A stretch of 64,000 nt of DNA, from assembly GCF_014651595.1 (NCBI RefSeq), contig NZ_BMXE01000001.1, positions 186,001 to 250,000 of the forward strand, in the 5' to 3' direction. Source of the DNA: Pseudovibrio japonicus. Its GTDB lineage: Bacteria; Pseudomonadota; Alphaproteobacteria; Rhizobiales; Stappiaceae. This document shows, one piece after another, positions 55,615 to 64,000 of the stretch. The notes beneath the pieces were generated by a model. That model was not told where the DNA came from. It saw only the letters and a list, made by a program, of their open reading frames with translations, and did no database searches. Numbering within the stretch: the first letter of the stretch is position 1; every line of letters begins with the position of its first letter. The translations under genes were made by a program, and so were the position numbers.

Positions 55615-56766
55615 GTGACACATTCGGGCACTGTTACCTCTGACCGTCCAACGCTTTCTGCTGGCGGCGCTGCAAAACTAACCCTCGACCTAACCGCTCT
55701 GCGCTCCAACTGGGGCTACCTGAATAAGAAGGTGGGCGAAAACTGCACCTGCGCAGTGGTTTTAAAGGCCAATGGCTATGGGACGGGTGCTATTGAGGTT
55801 GGCAAGACGCTTTACGATGCCGGTGCCCGCGTTTTCTTTGTAGCTTTTCCGGAAGAAGGCATTGAACTGCGCAAGCAGCTGCCACACGTAGAAATCTACG
55901 TCCTGAGCGGCCTCTTCCGGGAGCGCGAGAAGTTTTACTACGATTTTGATCTGAAGCCGGTCCTCAACAGCCATGAAGAGGTTGCTGAGTGGTCTTCCTT
56001 TGCGCAGAGCCTTGATGAAGAGCTTCCTGCGGCGCTTCATTTTGATACGGGCATGCACCGTCTTGGATTATCCGCACGTGATGCGCGCGAGATCGCTGGA
56101 TCTTCCACTTTGTCTAAAGGCATCAACGTGGACCTGATCATGAGCCACCTTGCCTGTGCAGATACGCCAGACCATACGCTCAATAAAAAGCAGCTAACTC
56201 GGTTCCAGCGTGTTTGTGAGCATTTTCCCGGTGCGCGCCGGTCATTGTGTAATTCCTCTGGGATATTCCTTGGCCCTGAGTACCATTTCGATATGGTTCG
56301 GCCTGGCATTGCGCTTTATGGCGGCAATCCGGTTCCGGGCCAACCGAACCCGATGCTTGCCGTTGCCCATGTGCACGGTGAGATCATTAGTTTGCGCGAG
56401 GTTCCGGCAGGTGATTCTGTGGGATACGGGGCTTCTCGTGTAACGTCTCGGAAAAGCCGAATCGCAACCATCAATGCAGGCTATGCGGATGGTCTGCACC
56501 GGCGGGTTGGCAGCTCTGATGATCAGCCCAATGGAGCGCGTGTCTATATCAACGGACACTTTGCCCCGATCTTTGGCCGAGTGTCCATGGACATGATTGC
56601 AGTTGATGTAACGGACATCCCTGAAGAGCATTTGTCGCGCGGGGCGCCCGTTGAGATTATGGGAGCGCACGTAAACGTGGATGAATTGGCAAACTTTGCT
56701 CAAACGATCCCATATGAATTGCTGTGTAGCCTAGGAGCACGCTATACACGCCACTATAAACGCTAG
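55615..56766 (+). CDS. alr: Alanine racemase
   Basis: 383 residues. The PLP-binding K51 is in AVVLKANGYGTGAIEV. SLCNSSGIF, VRPGIALYGGNP and GDSVGYGASRV (catalytic Tyr) are visible, as is FGRVSMDMIAVDVTD. It makes D-alanine for peptidoglycan. GTG 55615 has AAGG eight bases upstream. It follows the dnaB terminator and probably has its own promoter; radA follows. Confidence 0.96.
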   Translation: MTHSGTVTSDRPTLSAGGAAKLTLDLTALRSNWGYLNKKVGENCTCAVVLKANGYGTGAIEVGKTLYDAGARVFFVAFPEEGIELRKQLPHVEIYVLSGLFREREKFYYDFDLKPVLNSHEEVAEWSSFAQSLDEELPAALHFDTGMHRLGLSARDAREIAGSSTLSKGINVDLIMSHLACADTPDHTLNKKQLTRFQRVCEHFPGARRSLCNSSGIFLGPEYHFDMVRPGIALYGGNPVPGQPNPMLAVAHVHGEIISLREVPAGDSVGYGASRVTSRKSRIATINAGYADGLHRRVGSSDDQPNGARVYINGHFAPIFGRVSMDMIAVDVTDIPEEHLSRGAPVEIMGAHVNVDELANFAQTIPYELLCSLGARYTRHYKR

Positions 56767-56799
56767 CCGACCAAACACTGGCAGGAACCTGAATTCAAA

Positions 56800-58203
56800 A
56801 TGGCGAAACGCTCCCTTTCATTTGTCTGTCAGTCTTGTGGGGCAACCACACTTAAATGGGCAGGCCGCTGCGAATCGTGCGGTGAATGGAACACAATTCA
56901 GGAAGAGCAGCAGGCTGGTGGCATTGGAGCAGGTCCGAAAACAGCGACACGGGCCAAGGGCCGAGTCGTACCGTTGGTTGGGCTGTCCGGCGAGACCAAA
57001 GAAGCACCGCGAATCGTTACCGGCGTAGCAGAGCTGGACCGGGTGACCGGTGGCGGCTTTGTTAAGGGCTCTGCCCTGCTTGTTGGCGGTGATCCGGGAA
57101 TCGGTAAGTCCACCTTGCTGACGCAAGCCAGTGCACACCTTGCTTTGCAAGGCCACAACATCGTTTACATCTCCGGCGAGGAAGCGGTGGATCAGGTGCG
57201 GCTGCGTGCTGAGCGCCTTGGCTTGCGAGATGCGCCGGTTCAGCTGGCGGCGGAGACAAGTGTTGAAGATATTCTGACGACACTGGAAGACAAGAAGGGC
57301 AATGAGCGCCCTCACCTTGTGATCATCGACAGTATCCAGACACTTTGGACTGAGATGGCCGATTCTCCTCCGGGAACAGTGACACAGGTGCGCGCCTCTG
57401 CGCAGGCTCTGGTTCGTTTTGCCAAGAAAACCGGCACCACTGTTGTGCTTGTTGGTCATGTGACCAAGGATGGCCAAATTGCCGGCCCTCGCGTTGTGGA
57501 GCATATGGTTGATGCCGTGCTCTACTTTGAGGGCGATAACGCGCATCAATACCGAATCTTGCGCGCGGTGAAGAACCGCTTTGGCCCGACTGATGAGATC
57601 GGCGTCTTCGAGATGTCTGATAAGGGCCTGCGTGAAGTGAAAAACCCGAGTGCAATGTTCCTCAGTGAACGTAGCGCTACTGCTCCAGGTTCAGCCGTGT
57701 TTGCGGGTATAGAAGGAACCCGGCCATTACTGGTTGAGATGCAGGCGCTTGTTGCCCCTTCTCCGCTTGGCACGCCGCGCCGTGCGGTGATCGGTTGGGA
57801 CAGTGCGCGGCTCTCCATGATTTTGGCAGTGCTTGAAGCGCGCTGCGGTGTTAAGTTTACGCAGCATGACGTGTATCTAAACGTTGCCGGTGGCCTGAGG
57901 ATTAATGAGCCGGGAGCTGACCTTGCAGTTGCGGCAGCTCTTATCTCATCGCTTAGTGGGGTTGCTCTTCCCCTCGAATGCGTCTATTTCGGCGAAATCA
58001 GTCTGTCTGGCGCGGTTCGACCAGTTGCCCAGGCTGCTTCCCGATTAAAGGAAGCTCAGAAGCTTGGATTCGGTCAGGCGGTTATACCTGACGGGAATAT
58101 GAAAGAAGGCTCCAAAGCGCTTGGTCATATTAAAGGACTTGAGGAGCTGGGAGATTTGGTAGCAAATATAGCTGCCAGTGCGCATAAAATGGAAAACGCT
58201 TAA
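56800..58203 (+). CDS. radA: DNA repair protein RadA
   Basis: 467 residues. The N-terminal zinc finger uses C10, C13, C24 and C27 (CQSCGATTLKWAGRCESCGEW). The RecA-like ATPase has GGDPGIGKST (about 96-105), and RadA's KNRFG motif is in VKNRFGPTDEIGVFEM. The C-terminal Lon-protease-like domain has DLAVAAALISS. It promotes branch migration in recombination. It is 33 bases after alr, probably in the same transcript. Confidence 0.97.
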   Translation: MAKRSLSFVCQSCGATTLKWAGRCESCGEWNTIQEEQQAGGIGAGPKTATRAKGRVVPLVGLSGETKEAPRIVTGVAELDRVTGGGFVKGSALLVGGDPGIGKSTLLTQASAHLALQGHNIVYISGEEAVDQVRLRAERLGLRDAPVQLAAETSVEDILTTLEDKKGNERPHLVIIDSIQTLWTEMADSPPGTVTQVRASAQALVRFAKKTGTTVVLVGHVTKDGQIAGPRVVEHMVDAVLYFEGDNAHQYRILRAVKNRFGPTDEIGVFEMSDKGLREVKNPSAMFLSERSATAPGSAVFAGIEGTRPLLVEMQALVAPSPLGTPRRAVIGWDSARLSMILAVLEARCGVKFTQHDVYLNVAGGLRINEPGADLAVAAALISSLSGVALPLECVYFGEISLSGAVRPVAQAASRLKEAQKLGFGQAVIPDGNMKEGSKALGHIKGLEELGDLVANIAASAHKMENA

Positions 58204-58229
58204 GGGATTTACCTGGGCTGATTTTAACC

Positions 58230-58257
58230 GGCAGGCATTTTTGTTGGTTTGCCTGCC
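58230..58257. repeat. Hairpin between radA and cvpA
   Basis: GGCAGGCA (58230-58237) and TGCCTGCC (58250-58257) form an eight-base stem. It has no T-run after it, so termination is doubtful. Confidence 0.5.
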
Positions 58258-58284
58258 AGTCAAACAAGGGACATGTGTCGACAG

Positions 58285-58911
58285 ATGCCGATCACACTCT
58301 TAGACGGAATTCTATTGGCTATCATGCTGATCTCTGGCGTTCTTGCGATGATTCGCGGGTTCGTTCGTGAGGTCCTTTCTATTGCATCATGGGTGGCTGC
58401 AGCAGTTGCGGCTTATATTTTCTACGGCAGCCTGAAACCATTTGTGTTGCAGCACGTGGCCAATGACACACTAGCAACTGCGATTGCTGCAGGTGCGGTG
58501 TTCCTCGTAACATTGATTCTGGTGAGCTACATCACCATGCGCATTTCAGACTTTGTGCTGGACAGCCGCATTGGCGCACTCGACAGAACCCTCGGTTTTG
58601 TCTTTGGCGCAGCCCGCGGTTTCCTACTTGTTGTTGTTGCGCTACTATTCTTCAACTGGTTTGTGCCGGAGCCACGGCAACCAAACTGGATCATTGATGC
58701 GAAATCCAGGCATCTCTTGGTAACGAGCGGCCAGAATCTGGTCTCGGCTCTGCCAGATGACCCAGAGCGTGCTATTATGGACCAGATCCGTAAGCAGGGC
58801 GGCTCAAATGGCCCTGCGACAGGTGCACCCAGTGACGAAGAAGCCCGCTACTCCCCAAGTGAGCGGCGTGGACTGGATCAGTTGACGGCCTCTGGCGATG
58901 GCCAGAACTAA
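58285..58911 (+). CDS. cvpA: CvpA family membrane protein
   Basis: 208 residues with four hydrophobic segments in the first about 140 (from ITLLDGILLAIMLISGVLAMIRGFVREVLS). The C-terminal tail is polar. CvpA was named for colicin V production in E. coli and precedes purF there, as here; its molecular role is unsettled. MPITLLDG at ATG 58285 is the family start; ATG 58273 is possible and lies nearer the AAGGG. Confidence 0.93.
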   Translation: MPITLLDGILLAIMLISGVLAMIRGFVREVLSIASWVAAAVAAYIFYGSLKPFVLQHVANDTLATAIAAGAVFLVTLILVSYITMRISDFVLDSRIGALDRTLGFVFGAARGFLLVVVALLFFNWFVPEPRQPNWIIDAKSRHLLVTSGQNLVSALPDDPERAIMDQIRKQGGSNGPATGAPSDEEARYSPSERRGLDQLTASGDGQN

Positions 58912-58958
58912 GCTTTTACGTTGATATTAGGCCCAAGTAAGAACCAAGGAGTGATGCC

Positions 58959-60452
58959 ATGAGCAGTGGCGTATCAAACAATTCTGCCGCTCTGACCGAG
59001 CTACAGGCGGATTTTGACGGCGATACCCTGCACGAGGAATGCGGCGTTTTTGGCATTCTTGGACATGACGATGCAGCGGCGCTGACAGCTCTGGGGCTTC
59101 ATGCCCTTCAGCATCGCGGACAGGAAGCTGCTGGCATTGTAACGTTTGATGGGGATCAGTTCCGCTCGGAACGGCATATGGGTCTGGTTGGTGATCATTT
59201 CACCCATCAGGAAACCATCGACAACCTGAAGGGTCCCTACGCGATTGGTCACGTACGCTACTCCACCACTGGTGAAGCAGCACTGCGCAACATCCAGCCG
59301 CTGTTTGCGGAGCTTGATGGTGGTGGTATCGCGATCTGTCACAACGGCAACTTCACCAATGCGATGACCCTGCGCCGGCAGCTGATCAAGGATGGCGCAA
59401 TTTGCCAGTCCACCTCTGACAGTGAAGTGGTTCTGCAGCTGGTTGCCCGCTCCCGTGAGGCAAAGATCGTTGATCGTTTCATCGAGGCCATCAGCCAGAT
59501 GGAAGGCGCATATTCTCTTGTTGCTCTGACGCGAAAGAAGCTGATTGGTGCGCGTGATCCGTTTGGCATTCGCCCGCTTGTTCTGGGTGACCTGAACGGA
59601 GCTCCGATTCTTGCCAGTGAGACCTGCGCACTCGACATTATTGGCGCAAAGTTCATCCGCGAAGTGGAGAACGGCGAGGTTGTTGTTTGTACGCCAGGTG
59701 GCATCGAGAGCTACTTCCCGTTTGGCAAGCGCCCTTCCCGCCCGGATATCTTCGAGTACATCTACTTCTCCCGTCCGGACAGCGTTTTGAACGGTCACTC
59801 CGTTTATGACGTTCGCAAGCGTTTTGGCCGGGTTCTGGCGCAGGAAAGCGCGGTGGAAGCGGATGTGATTGTACCGGTTCCAGATTCCGGTGTTCCTGCT
59901 GCTCTTGGCTTTGCGGCTGAAAGCGGTGTTCCGTTTGAACTGGGCATCATCCGAAACCACTATGTTGGCCGGACCTTCATTGAGCCTACGCAGCAGATTC
60001 GTACGCTCGGCGTTAAGCTAAAGCACTCTGCTAACAGAGCGCAGATTGAAGGCAAGCGGGTGGTGCTGGTGGATGACAGCCTTGTGCGTGGTACCACCAG
60101 TGTGAAAATCGTTCAGATGATCCGGGATGCGGGTGCCAAGGAAGTTCACTTCCGTCTGGCCTCCCCTCCAATCAAGTTCTCTGATTACTACGGTATCGAT
60201 ACGCCAGTTCGCGAAAAGCTGCTTGCGGCCAAGTATGATCTTGAAGGCATGCGCAAATACATTGGCGCAGACACCCTCGCCTTCCTGAGCATTGATGGCG
60301 TCTACCGTGCCATGGGCCATGAGAATGGCCGTGACAACGAGAACCCACAGTTCACTGATCACTGCTTTACCGGGGACTACCCAACCCCGCTGACAGATCT
60401 GTCTGACGATGTAGACACACGTCAGGCCCCCCGCCTTGTAGAAACTGGTTAA
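58959..60452 (+). CDS. purF: Amidophosphoribosyltransferase
   Basis: 497 residues; first committed step of purine synthesis. A 27-residue propeptide precedes the catalytic C28 (HEECGVFGI), as in the Bacillus-type enzyme. The glutaminase has RGQEAAGI, HVRYSTTGE and CHNGNFTN. The phosphoribosyltransferase PRPP motif is RVVLVDDSLVRGTTSVK. It lies just after cvpA and five bases before the SDR gene. Confidence 0.98.
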   Translation: MSSGVSNNSAALTELQADFDGDTLHEECGVFGILGHDDAAALTALGLHALQHRGQEAAGIVTFDGDQFRSERHMGLVGDHFTHQETIDNLKGPYAIGHVRYSTTGEAALRNIQPLFAELDGGGIAICHNGNFTNAMTLRRQLIKDGAICQSTSDSEVVLQLVARSREAKIVDRFIEAISQMEGAYSLVALTRKKLIGARDPFGIRPLVLGDLNGAPILASETCALDIIGAKFIREVENGEVVVCTPGGIESYFPFGKRPSRPDIFEYIYFSRPDSVLNGHSVYDVRKRFGRVLAQESAVEADVIVPVPDSGVPAALGFAAESGVPFELGIIRNHYVGRTFIEPTQQIRTLGVKLKHSANRAQIEGKRVVLVDDSLVRGTTSVKIVQMIRDAGAKEVHFRLASPPIKFSDYYGIDTPVREKLLAAKYDLEGMRKYIGADTLAFLSIDGVYRAMGHENGRDNENPQFTDHCFTGDYPTPLTDLSDDVDTRQAPRLVETG

Positions 60453-60457
60453 GTTCA

Positions 60458-61204
60458 ATGAGTTCCAAAAGACTTGAAGGTCGTGTGGCCGTTGTCACGG
60501 GTGCATCCCGTGGCATTGGCTATTTTGCTGCGAAAAAGCTTGCTGAAGAAGGTGCGCATATTATTGCGATTGCGCGTACTGTTGGCGGACTGGAAGAACT
60601 GGATGATGAGATCCAGCAGGTCGGCAGTTCGGCTACTCTTGTTCCGCTTGACCTGACCGATTTTGATGCGATCGATCGTCTGGGCGCTGCAATCTTTGAA
60701 CGTTGGAAGAAGCTCGACATTCTGGTGGGTAATGCTGGTATTCTTGGCCCGACATCTCCACTGGGTCACATTGATCCGAAGAAGTTTGATGATGTTCTGA
60801 AAATCAACGTGACCGCCAACTGGCGCCTGATCCGGTCACTGGACCCGCTGTTGCGCCAGTCTGATGCTGGGCGTGCGGTCTTCCTGACCTCAGCAGCGTC
60901 GCTACGGTGCCGGGCCTACTGGGGGCCTTACAACATCTCCAAAGCGGCTCTTGAGGCGCTGGTCCATACCTATGTGAACGAGACGCGGAAGACCAACGTC
61001 AAATCCATGCTGGTCAACCCTGGCGCAATGCGTACTGGTATGCGTGCGAAAGCAATGCCGGGTGAAGATCCAATGACTTTGCCGCACGCCTCTGAAGTAT
61101 CCGATGATATCGTGCGCTTCTGTGTGCCTGAGAGCGAAGAGAATGGTCGCATCTACGATTTTCAGATCAAAGCCCTGCGCGATTTCGCTGAACCGTCCTA
61201 CTAG
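60458..61204 (+). CDS. Short-chain dehydrogenase/reductase
   Basis: 248 residues. The NAD(P) motif TGASRGIGYFAAKKL, NNAG replaced by VGNAGILG, Ser in FLTSAAS and YNISKAALEAL (Tyr and Lys) make it a classical SDR. PGAMRTGMRAKAMPGEDP follows. The substrate is unknown. It starts five bases after purF and shares its transcript; this purF-SDR linkage is frequent in Rhizobiales. Confidence 0.93.
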   Translation: MSSKRLEGRVAVVTGASRGIGYFAAKKLAEEGAHIIAIARTVGGLEELDDEIQQVGSSATLVPLDLTDFDAIDRLGAAIFERWKKLDILVGNAGILGPTSPLGHIDPKKFDDVLKINVTANWRLIRSLDPLLRQSDAGRAVFLTSAASLRCRAYWGPYNISKAALEALVHTYVNETRKTNVKSMLVNPGAMRTGMRAKAMPGEDPMTLPHASEVSDDIVRFCVPESEENGRIYDFQIKALRDFAEPSY

Positions 61205-61226
61205 GCACGACCTGCAATATGAATCC

Positions 61227-61261
61227 AAAAGCCCCGGTCTAATGCCGGGGCTTTTTTTTTG
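61227..61261. terminator. Terminator of the SDR gene
   Basis: AAAAGCCCCGG (61227-61237) and CCGGGGCTTTT (61245-61255), with a seven-base loop, are followed by a T-run. The next gene converges, so it may act in both directions. Confidence 0.93.
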
Positions 61262-61286
61262 CATTATGGGTTCTAATTCGGATCGC

Positions 61287-62069
61287 TTAGATGAAGGACT
61301 TATCCGTCAAAGCTTTGACCTGATCAAACACGCCAGGGCAAGTGGCTACAACCTTACAGCCGTTCATGACTGCATCTGCGACATCGATCTCTTGAACGAT
61401 ACCACCGGCTTCTTCCACGAGTGTCAGGCCTGCCATACAATCCCACGAGAGCATATGATCTTCAATGTAGCCAATGAGGCGGCCAGAGGCAGCGTAAGCA
61501 AGCATCAGGCCACCAGAAGCATTGCGGAAGAAGATCCCTCCTTCATCCATCAGCAGATCAATGGCATTTTTGGTTGACTGTTTATTCCCACGGGCGTTGT
61601 AGCCCAGACCGAGGGAGCCGTTGGCAAGAGATTGGCTTGCAGAGACCCTCATCGGCGTGCCATTAATCGTTGCACCCTTGCCTTTTTCAGCAGCAAACAG
61701 CTCATCAGCACACGGATCGTAGATGACACCGATATGTTTTTCGCCATTTTTGACACAGGCGATGATCACGCACCATTGTGGGATACTGGCGATGAAATTT
61801 GCGGTTCCGTCAATCGGGTCAATAATCCATGTGTATTCAGAGGTGCCTTTGTTGACACCGTCCTCTTCTCCCACAATGGTGTCCTCGGGAAACGCTTGTG
61901 CAATTGCATTTCGGACAAGAGCTTCTGTATCCCGATCAGCCTCTGACACCATATCTTGATGACCCTTGCTCTCAATATTGAGAGTATCCAGGCGCATGTA
62001 ATACTCGTGCGCGAATACGCCAGCGCGCTTAACCAGAGCCTTAGCGAAGGTGAAACGGTCTTGTGACAT
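61287..62069 (-). CDS. Inositol-monophosphatase family phosphatase
   Basis: 260 residues. The metal motif GEED (67-70) and DPIDGTANF (84-92) mark the Li+-sensitive phosphatase family, as does WDCMAGLTLVEEAGG near the C-terminus. It could be SuhB-like, act on inositol or related sugar phosphates, or act on 3'-phosphoadenosine. The sequence does not settle the substrate. It is separated from der by a bidirectional terminator. Confidence 0.93.
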   Translation of the reverse strand: MSQDRFTFAKALVKRAGVFAHEYYMRLDTLNIESKGHQDMVSEADRDTEALVRNAIAQAFPEDTIVGEEDGVNKGTSEYTWIIDPIDGTANFIASIPQWCVIIACVKNGEKHIGVIYDPCADELFAAEKGKGATINGTPMRVSASQSLANGSLGLGYNARGNKQSTKNAIDLLMDEGGIFFRNASGGLMLAYAASGRLIGYIEDHMLSWDCMAGLTLVEEAGGIVQEIDVADAVMNGCKVVATCPGVFDQVKALTDKSFI

Positions 62070-62235
62070 GGGGCCTCTATTTTCTATGTGGAATGCAAAT
62101 AGTGGGTGCGATCAAAAGCAGTTTCAGGAGGAATTGCAATTTGTTGGCCGCACTATTGATACTTCTAGAGAAAAATTCGTCTGCACGCTAGTGGGCAGAA
62201 CCCTGACGCATTTTATGCTCATTAAGTGGGCCACG

Positions 62236-62264
62236 AAAAAGGGCAGCTGAATGCTGCCCTTTTT
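62236..62264. terminator. Bidirectional terminator between the IMPase gene and der
   Basis: AAAAAGGGCAGC (62236-62247) and GCTGCCCTTTTT (62253-62264), a perfect 12-base stem with a five-base loop. On the minus strand it terminates der. Confidence 0.92.
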
Positions 62265-62283
62265 GTAGTTCTTGGAACTGAAA

Positions 62284-63690
62284 TCAGTTTCTTTTCTTGT
62301 GGTACGGGTTATCGCCTTTTCGATAGGACAGGCGAATAGGCGTGCCCTTGATATCAAAGCGCTCGCGAAGACCGTTCACAAGGTAGCGGGTGTAGCTCTC
62401 AGGCAAATTGTCCGGCTTGGAGCTGAACACCACGAAGTGCGGCGGACGTGTCTTTGGCTGCGTCATGAAACGCAGACGCACACGACGACCGGAGACTGCT
62501 GGCGGCGGATGGTGGATCAGAACCCCTTCCAGCCAGCGGTTGAGGCCGGATGTGCCAATGCGCTTGTTCCACATCTCGTAGGCCCGGAAGACAGCCTGCA
62601 TGAGTTTATCAAGCCCCTGCCCGTTGATACCGGACATAGTGACAATCTCAACGCCGCGCAGCTGGTTCAGATAGCGTTGCTGGGCATCTTTAATGTGCCC
62701 CCACGCATCTTCACGATCTTCGATCAGATCCCACTTATTGATGGCAATCACGATTGCGCGACCTTCACGAGCGCACAGATCGATGATCTGCAGATCCTGC
62801 TTTTCAAAGGAGATGGTCGCATCAAGGGTGACGACCACGACTTCCGCGAACTTTACTGCGCGCAGAGCATCTGCAACGGAGAGCTTTTCAAGCTTTTCCT
62901 GAACGCGAGCCTTCTTACGGATACCAGCGGTATCGAACACTTTGACGTGGTGATCCTGCCATTCCCACTCAACAGAGATACTGTCGCGGGTGATGCCAGC
63001 CTCAGGACCGGTCAGCAAACGCTCTTCACCCAGCATCTGGTTGATGAGTGTGGATTTACCAGCGTTTGGACGTCCCACAATGGCCATGCGTAAAGGACGT
63101 TCAACGGTGCCAACCGGCTCGTCGATCTCTTCGTCCTCTACATCCACGTCGGTGCGCGCTTCGGAAAACTCGGAGGAACTTTCCGCTTCCTCTGCCGCAT
63201 CAACAATCGGACGCAGGAAGTCATAGAGCTCTGAGAGGCCTTCCCCGTGTTCTGCAGACAGGGCGATAGGATCACCCAGTCCGAGTGTGAACGCGTCGTA
63301 AAGGCCACCATCGCCTGCCTTGCCTTCCGCCTTGTTGGCGCAAAGAATTACAGGGGTCTGGGCCCGGCGAAGAAGGTTCGCAAAGTGCTCATCGAGCGGC
63401 ATCAAACCTGCGCGTGCATCGATAAGGAATAAGCATGCATCCGCTTCCCGGATTGCTTCTTCTGTCTGGGCGCGCATGCGCCCCTCGAGGCTTGCTGCCT
63501 CTGCTTCTTCCAAGCCAGCAGTATCAACGATCTTGAATCGCAAATCGCCCAAGCGTGCATCACCGGACCTACGGTCGCGGGTCACACCTGGGGTATCATC
63601 GACAAGCGCTAGGCGCTTACCTACAAGGCGATTGAAGAGCGTCGACTTGCCAACATTAGGTCTGCCAATAATGGCGACTGTCGCAGTCAC
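62284..63690 (-). CDS. der: Ribosome-assembly GTPase Der
   Basis: 468 residues with two tandem GTPase domains: GRPNVGKST (8-16) with DTAGLEE and NKAEG, then GRPNAGKST with [11 protein letters not shown] and NKWDL. A C-terminal KH-like domain follows ([22 protein letters not shown]). An acidic linker separates the two domains. It helps mature the 50S subunit. The start GTG 63690 has GAGGAG eight bases upstream. Confidence 0.98.
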   Translation of the reverse strand: MTATVAIIGRPNVGKSTLFNRLVGKRLALVDDTPGVTRDRRSGDARLGDLRFKIVDTAGLEEAEAASLEGRMRAQTEEAIREADACLFLIDARAGLMPLDEHFANLLRRAQTPVILCANKAEGKAGDGGLYDAFTLGLGDPIALSAEHGEGLSELYDFLRPIVDAAEEAESSSEFSEARTDVDVEDEEIDEPVGTVERPLRMAIVGRPNAGKSTLINQMLGEERLLTGPEAGITRDSISVEWEWQDHHVKVFDTAGIRKKARVQEKLEKLSVADALRAVKFAEVVVVTLDATISFEKQDLQIIDLCAREGRAIVIAINKWDLIEDREDAWGHIKDAQQRYLNQLRGVEIVTMSGINGQGLDKLMQAVFRAYEMWNKRIGTSGLNRWLEGVLIHHPPPAVSGRRVRLRFMTQPKTRPPHFVVFSSKPDNLPESYTRYLVNGLRERFDIKGTPIRLSYRKGDNPYHKKRN

Positions 63691-63718
63691 GCGAATACTC
63701 CTCGTCTGGTCTACGGCG

Positions 63719-64000
63719 CTAGTTCAGCGCCGCAACCGCTCCGTCACTGGTGAGGACGATCATACGTCCACCAGCAACAATTGGTGATACAAATACGCCG
63801 TCAGTTACTTTCCGCGAAGCGGATGCCTGACCGGTTTTTGCATCCACTGATGCAAGATAACCGTTGCTGGACACGGCGTAGAGCTGGCCGTTGGCCAGAA
63901 TTGGACCTGCCCAGTTGACATTTCTGCCGCCACCTTCACCAGTTGGCAACTCGGTCGTCCAGAGAAGATTGCCGTTTCTGCTTGAGATTGCGTGCATCTT
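63719..64000 (-). CDS. bamB: BamB-like outer-membrane assembly lipoprotein, C-terminal end (partial)
   Basis: 94 codons are open to the window edge. Repeats of the PQQ-type beta-propeller are visible: [73 protein letters not shown]. It ends 28 bases before der, the common bamB-der order. The start and lipobox lie outside the window. It works with the BAM complex that inserts proteins such as LptD. Confidence 0.88.
   Translation of the reverse strand, partial: KMHAISSRNGNLLWTTELPTGEGGGRNVNWAGPILANGQLYAVSSNGYLASVDAKTGQASASRKVTDGVFVSPIVAGGRMIVLTSDGAVAALN

Overview
The window looks like chromosomal DNA from an alphaproteobacterium of the Hyphomicrobiales, most like a marine Pseudovibrio/Stappiaceae type. 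This is an inference from gene order, protein sequences and a middling GC content, not from a database match. The evidence is gene order: aspS/rnd/ppx/ppk/hdaA/AI-2E/purMN, then lptF-lptG-lptD-surA-pdxA-rsmA, fabD-fabG-acpP-fabF-mltG-yicC-gmk, rpsF-rpsR-rplI-dnaB-alr-radA-cvpA-purF, and bamB-der. LexA-type sites of the alphaproteobacterial GTTC-N7-GTTC form and a degenerate copy of a palindromic intergenic repeat common in Rhizobiales agree with this.

Layout. 1-10.4 kb is core: the 5' part of aspS, rnd, a ppx-ppk polyphosphate pair, the DnaA-inactivator hdaA coupled to an AI-2E-type permease, and purM-purN. 10.5-30 kb is an accessory stretch: a molybdopterin oxidoreductase with a LexA-type site before it, a decayed HAD hydrolase, two TetR-like regulators with two orphan LexA-type sites between them, a secreted serine hydrolase, a GlcG-like protein, ndk, a DinB-fold enzyme, a DUF4242 protein, a P-loop kinase with a broken partial copy nearby, a YfcC permease, an AT-rich orphan HsdR-N protein, an ABC-F ATPase, an AT-rich membrane coiled-coil protein, a second P-loop kinase, a TMEM175-like channel, and a methyltransferase-holC pair. 

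30-40 kb returns to core: a 39-residue secreted peptide gene, pepA, then the tightly packed lptF-lptG-lptD-surA-pdxA-rsmA series, which joins outer-membrane assembly to vitamin B6 synthesis and 16S rRNA methylation. A cell-surface S8 protease with a beta-barrel follows, preceded by two abutting perfect palindromes, and converges on a Tat-exported multicopper oxidase. 44.6-51.7 kb is a leftward lipid/wall/RNA block (fabD to gmk). From 52 kb rightward come ribosomal proteins S6, S18 and L9, replicative helicase, alanine racemase, RadA, CvpA, PurF and an SDR enzyme. The window closes leftward with an inositol-monophosphatase-family gene, der and the end of bamB. 

No tRNA, rRNA, CRISPR array, intact insertion sequence or prophage was recognised. 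The items most worth a second look are the LexA-type sites without an SOS gene (12.6 and 14.2 kb), the palindrome pair at 40.4 kb, the start-codon hairpin at 18.4 kb, the decayed gene copies at 12.8 and 19.0 kb, and the two AT-rich genes of unknown role.
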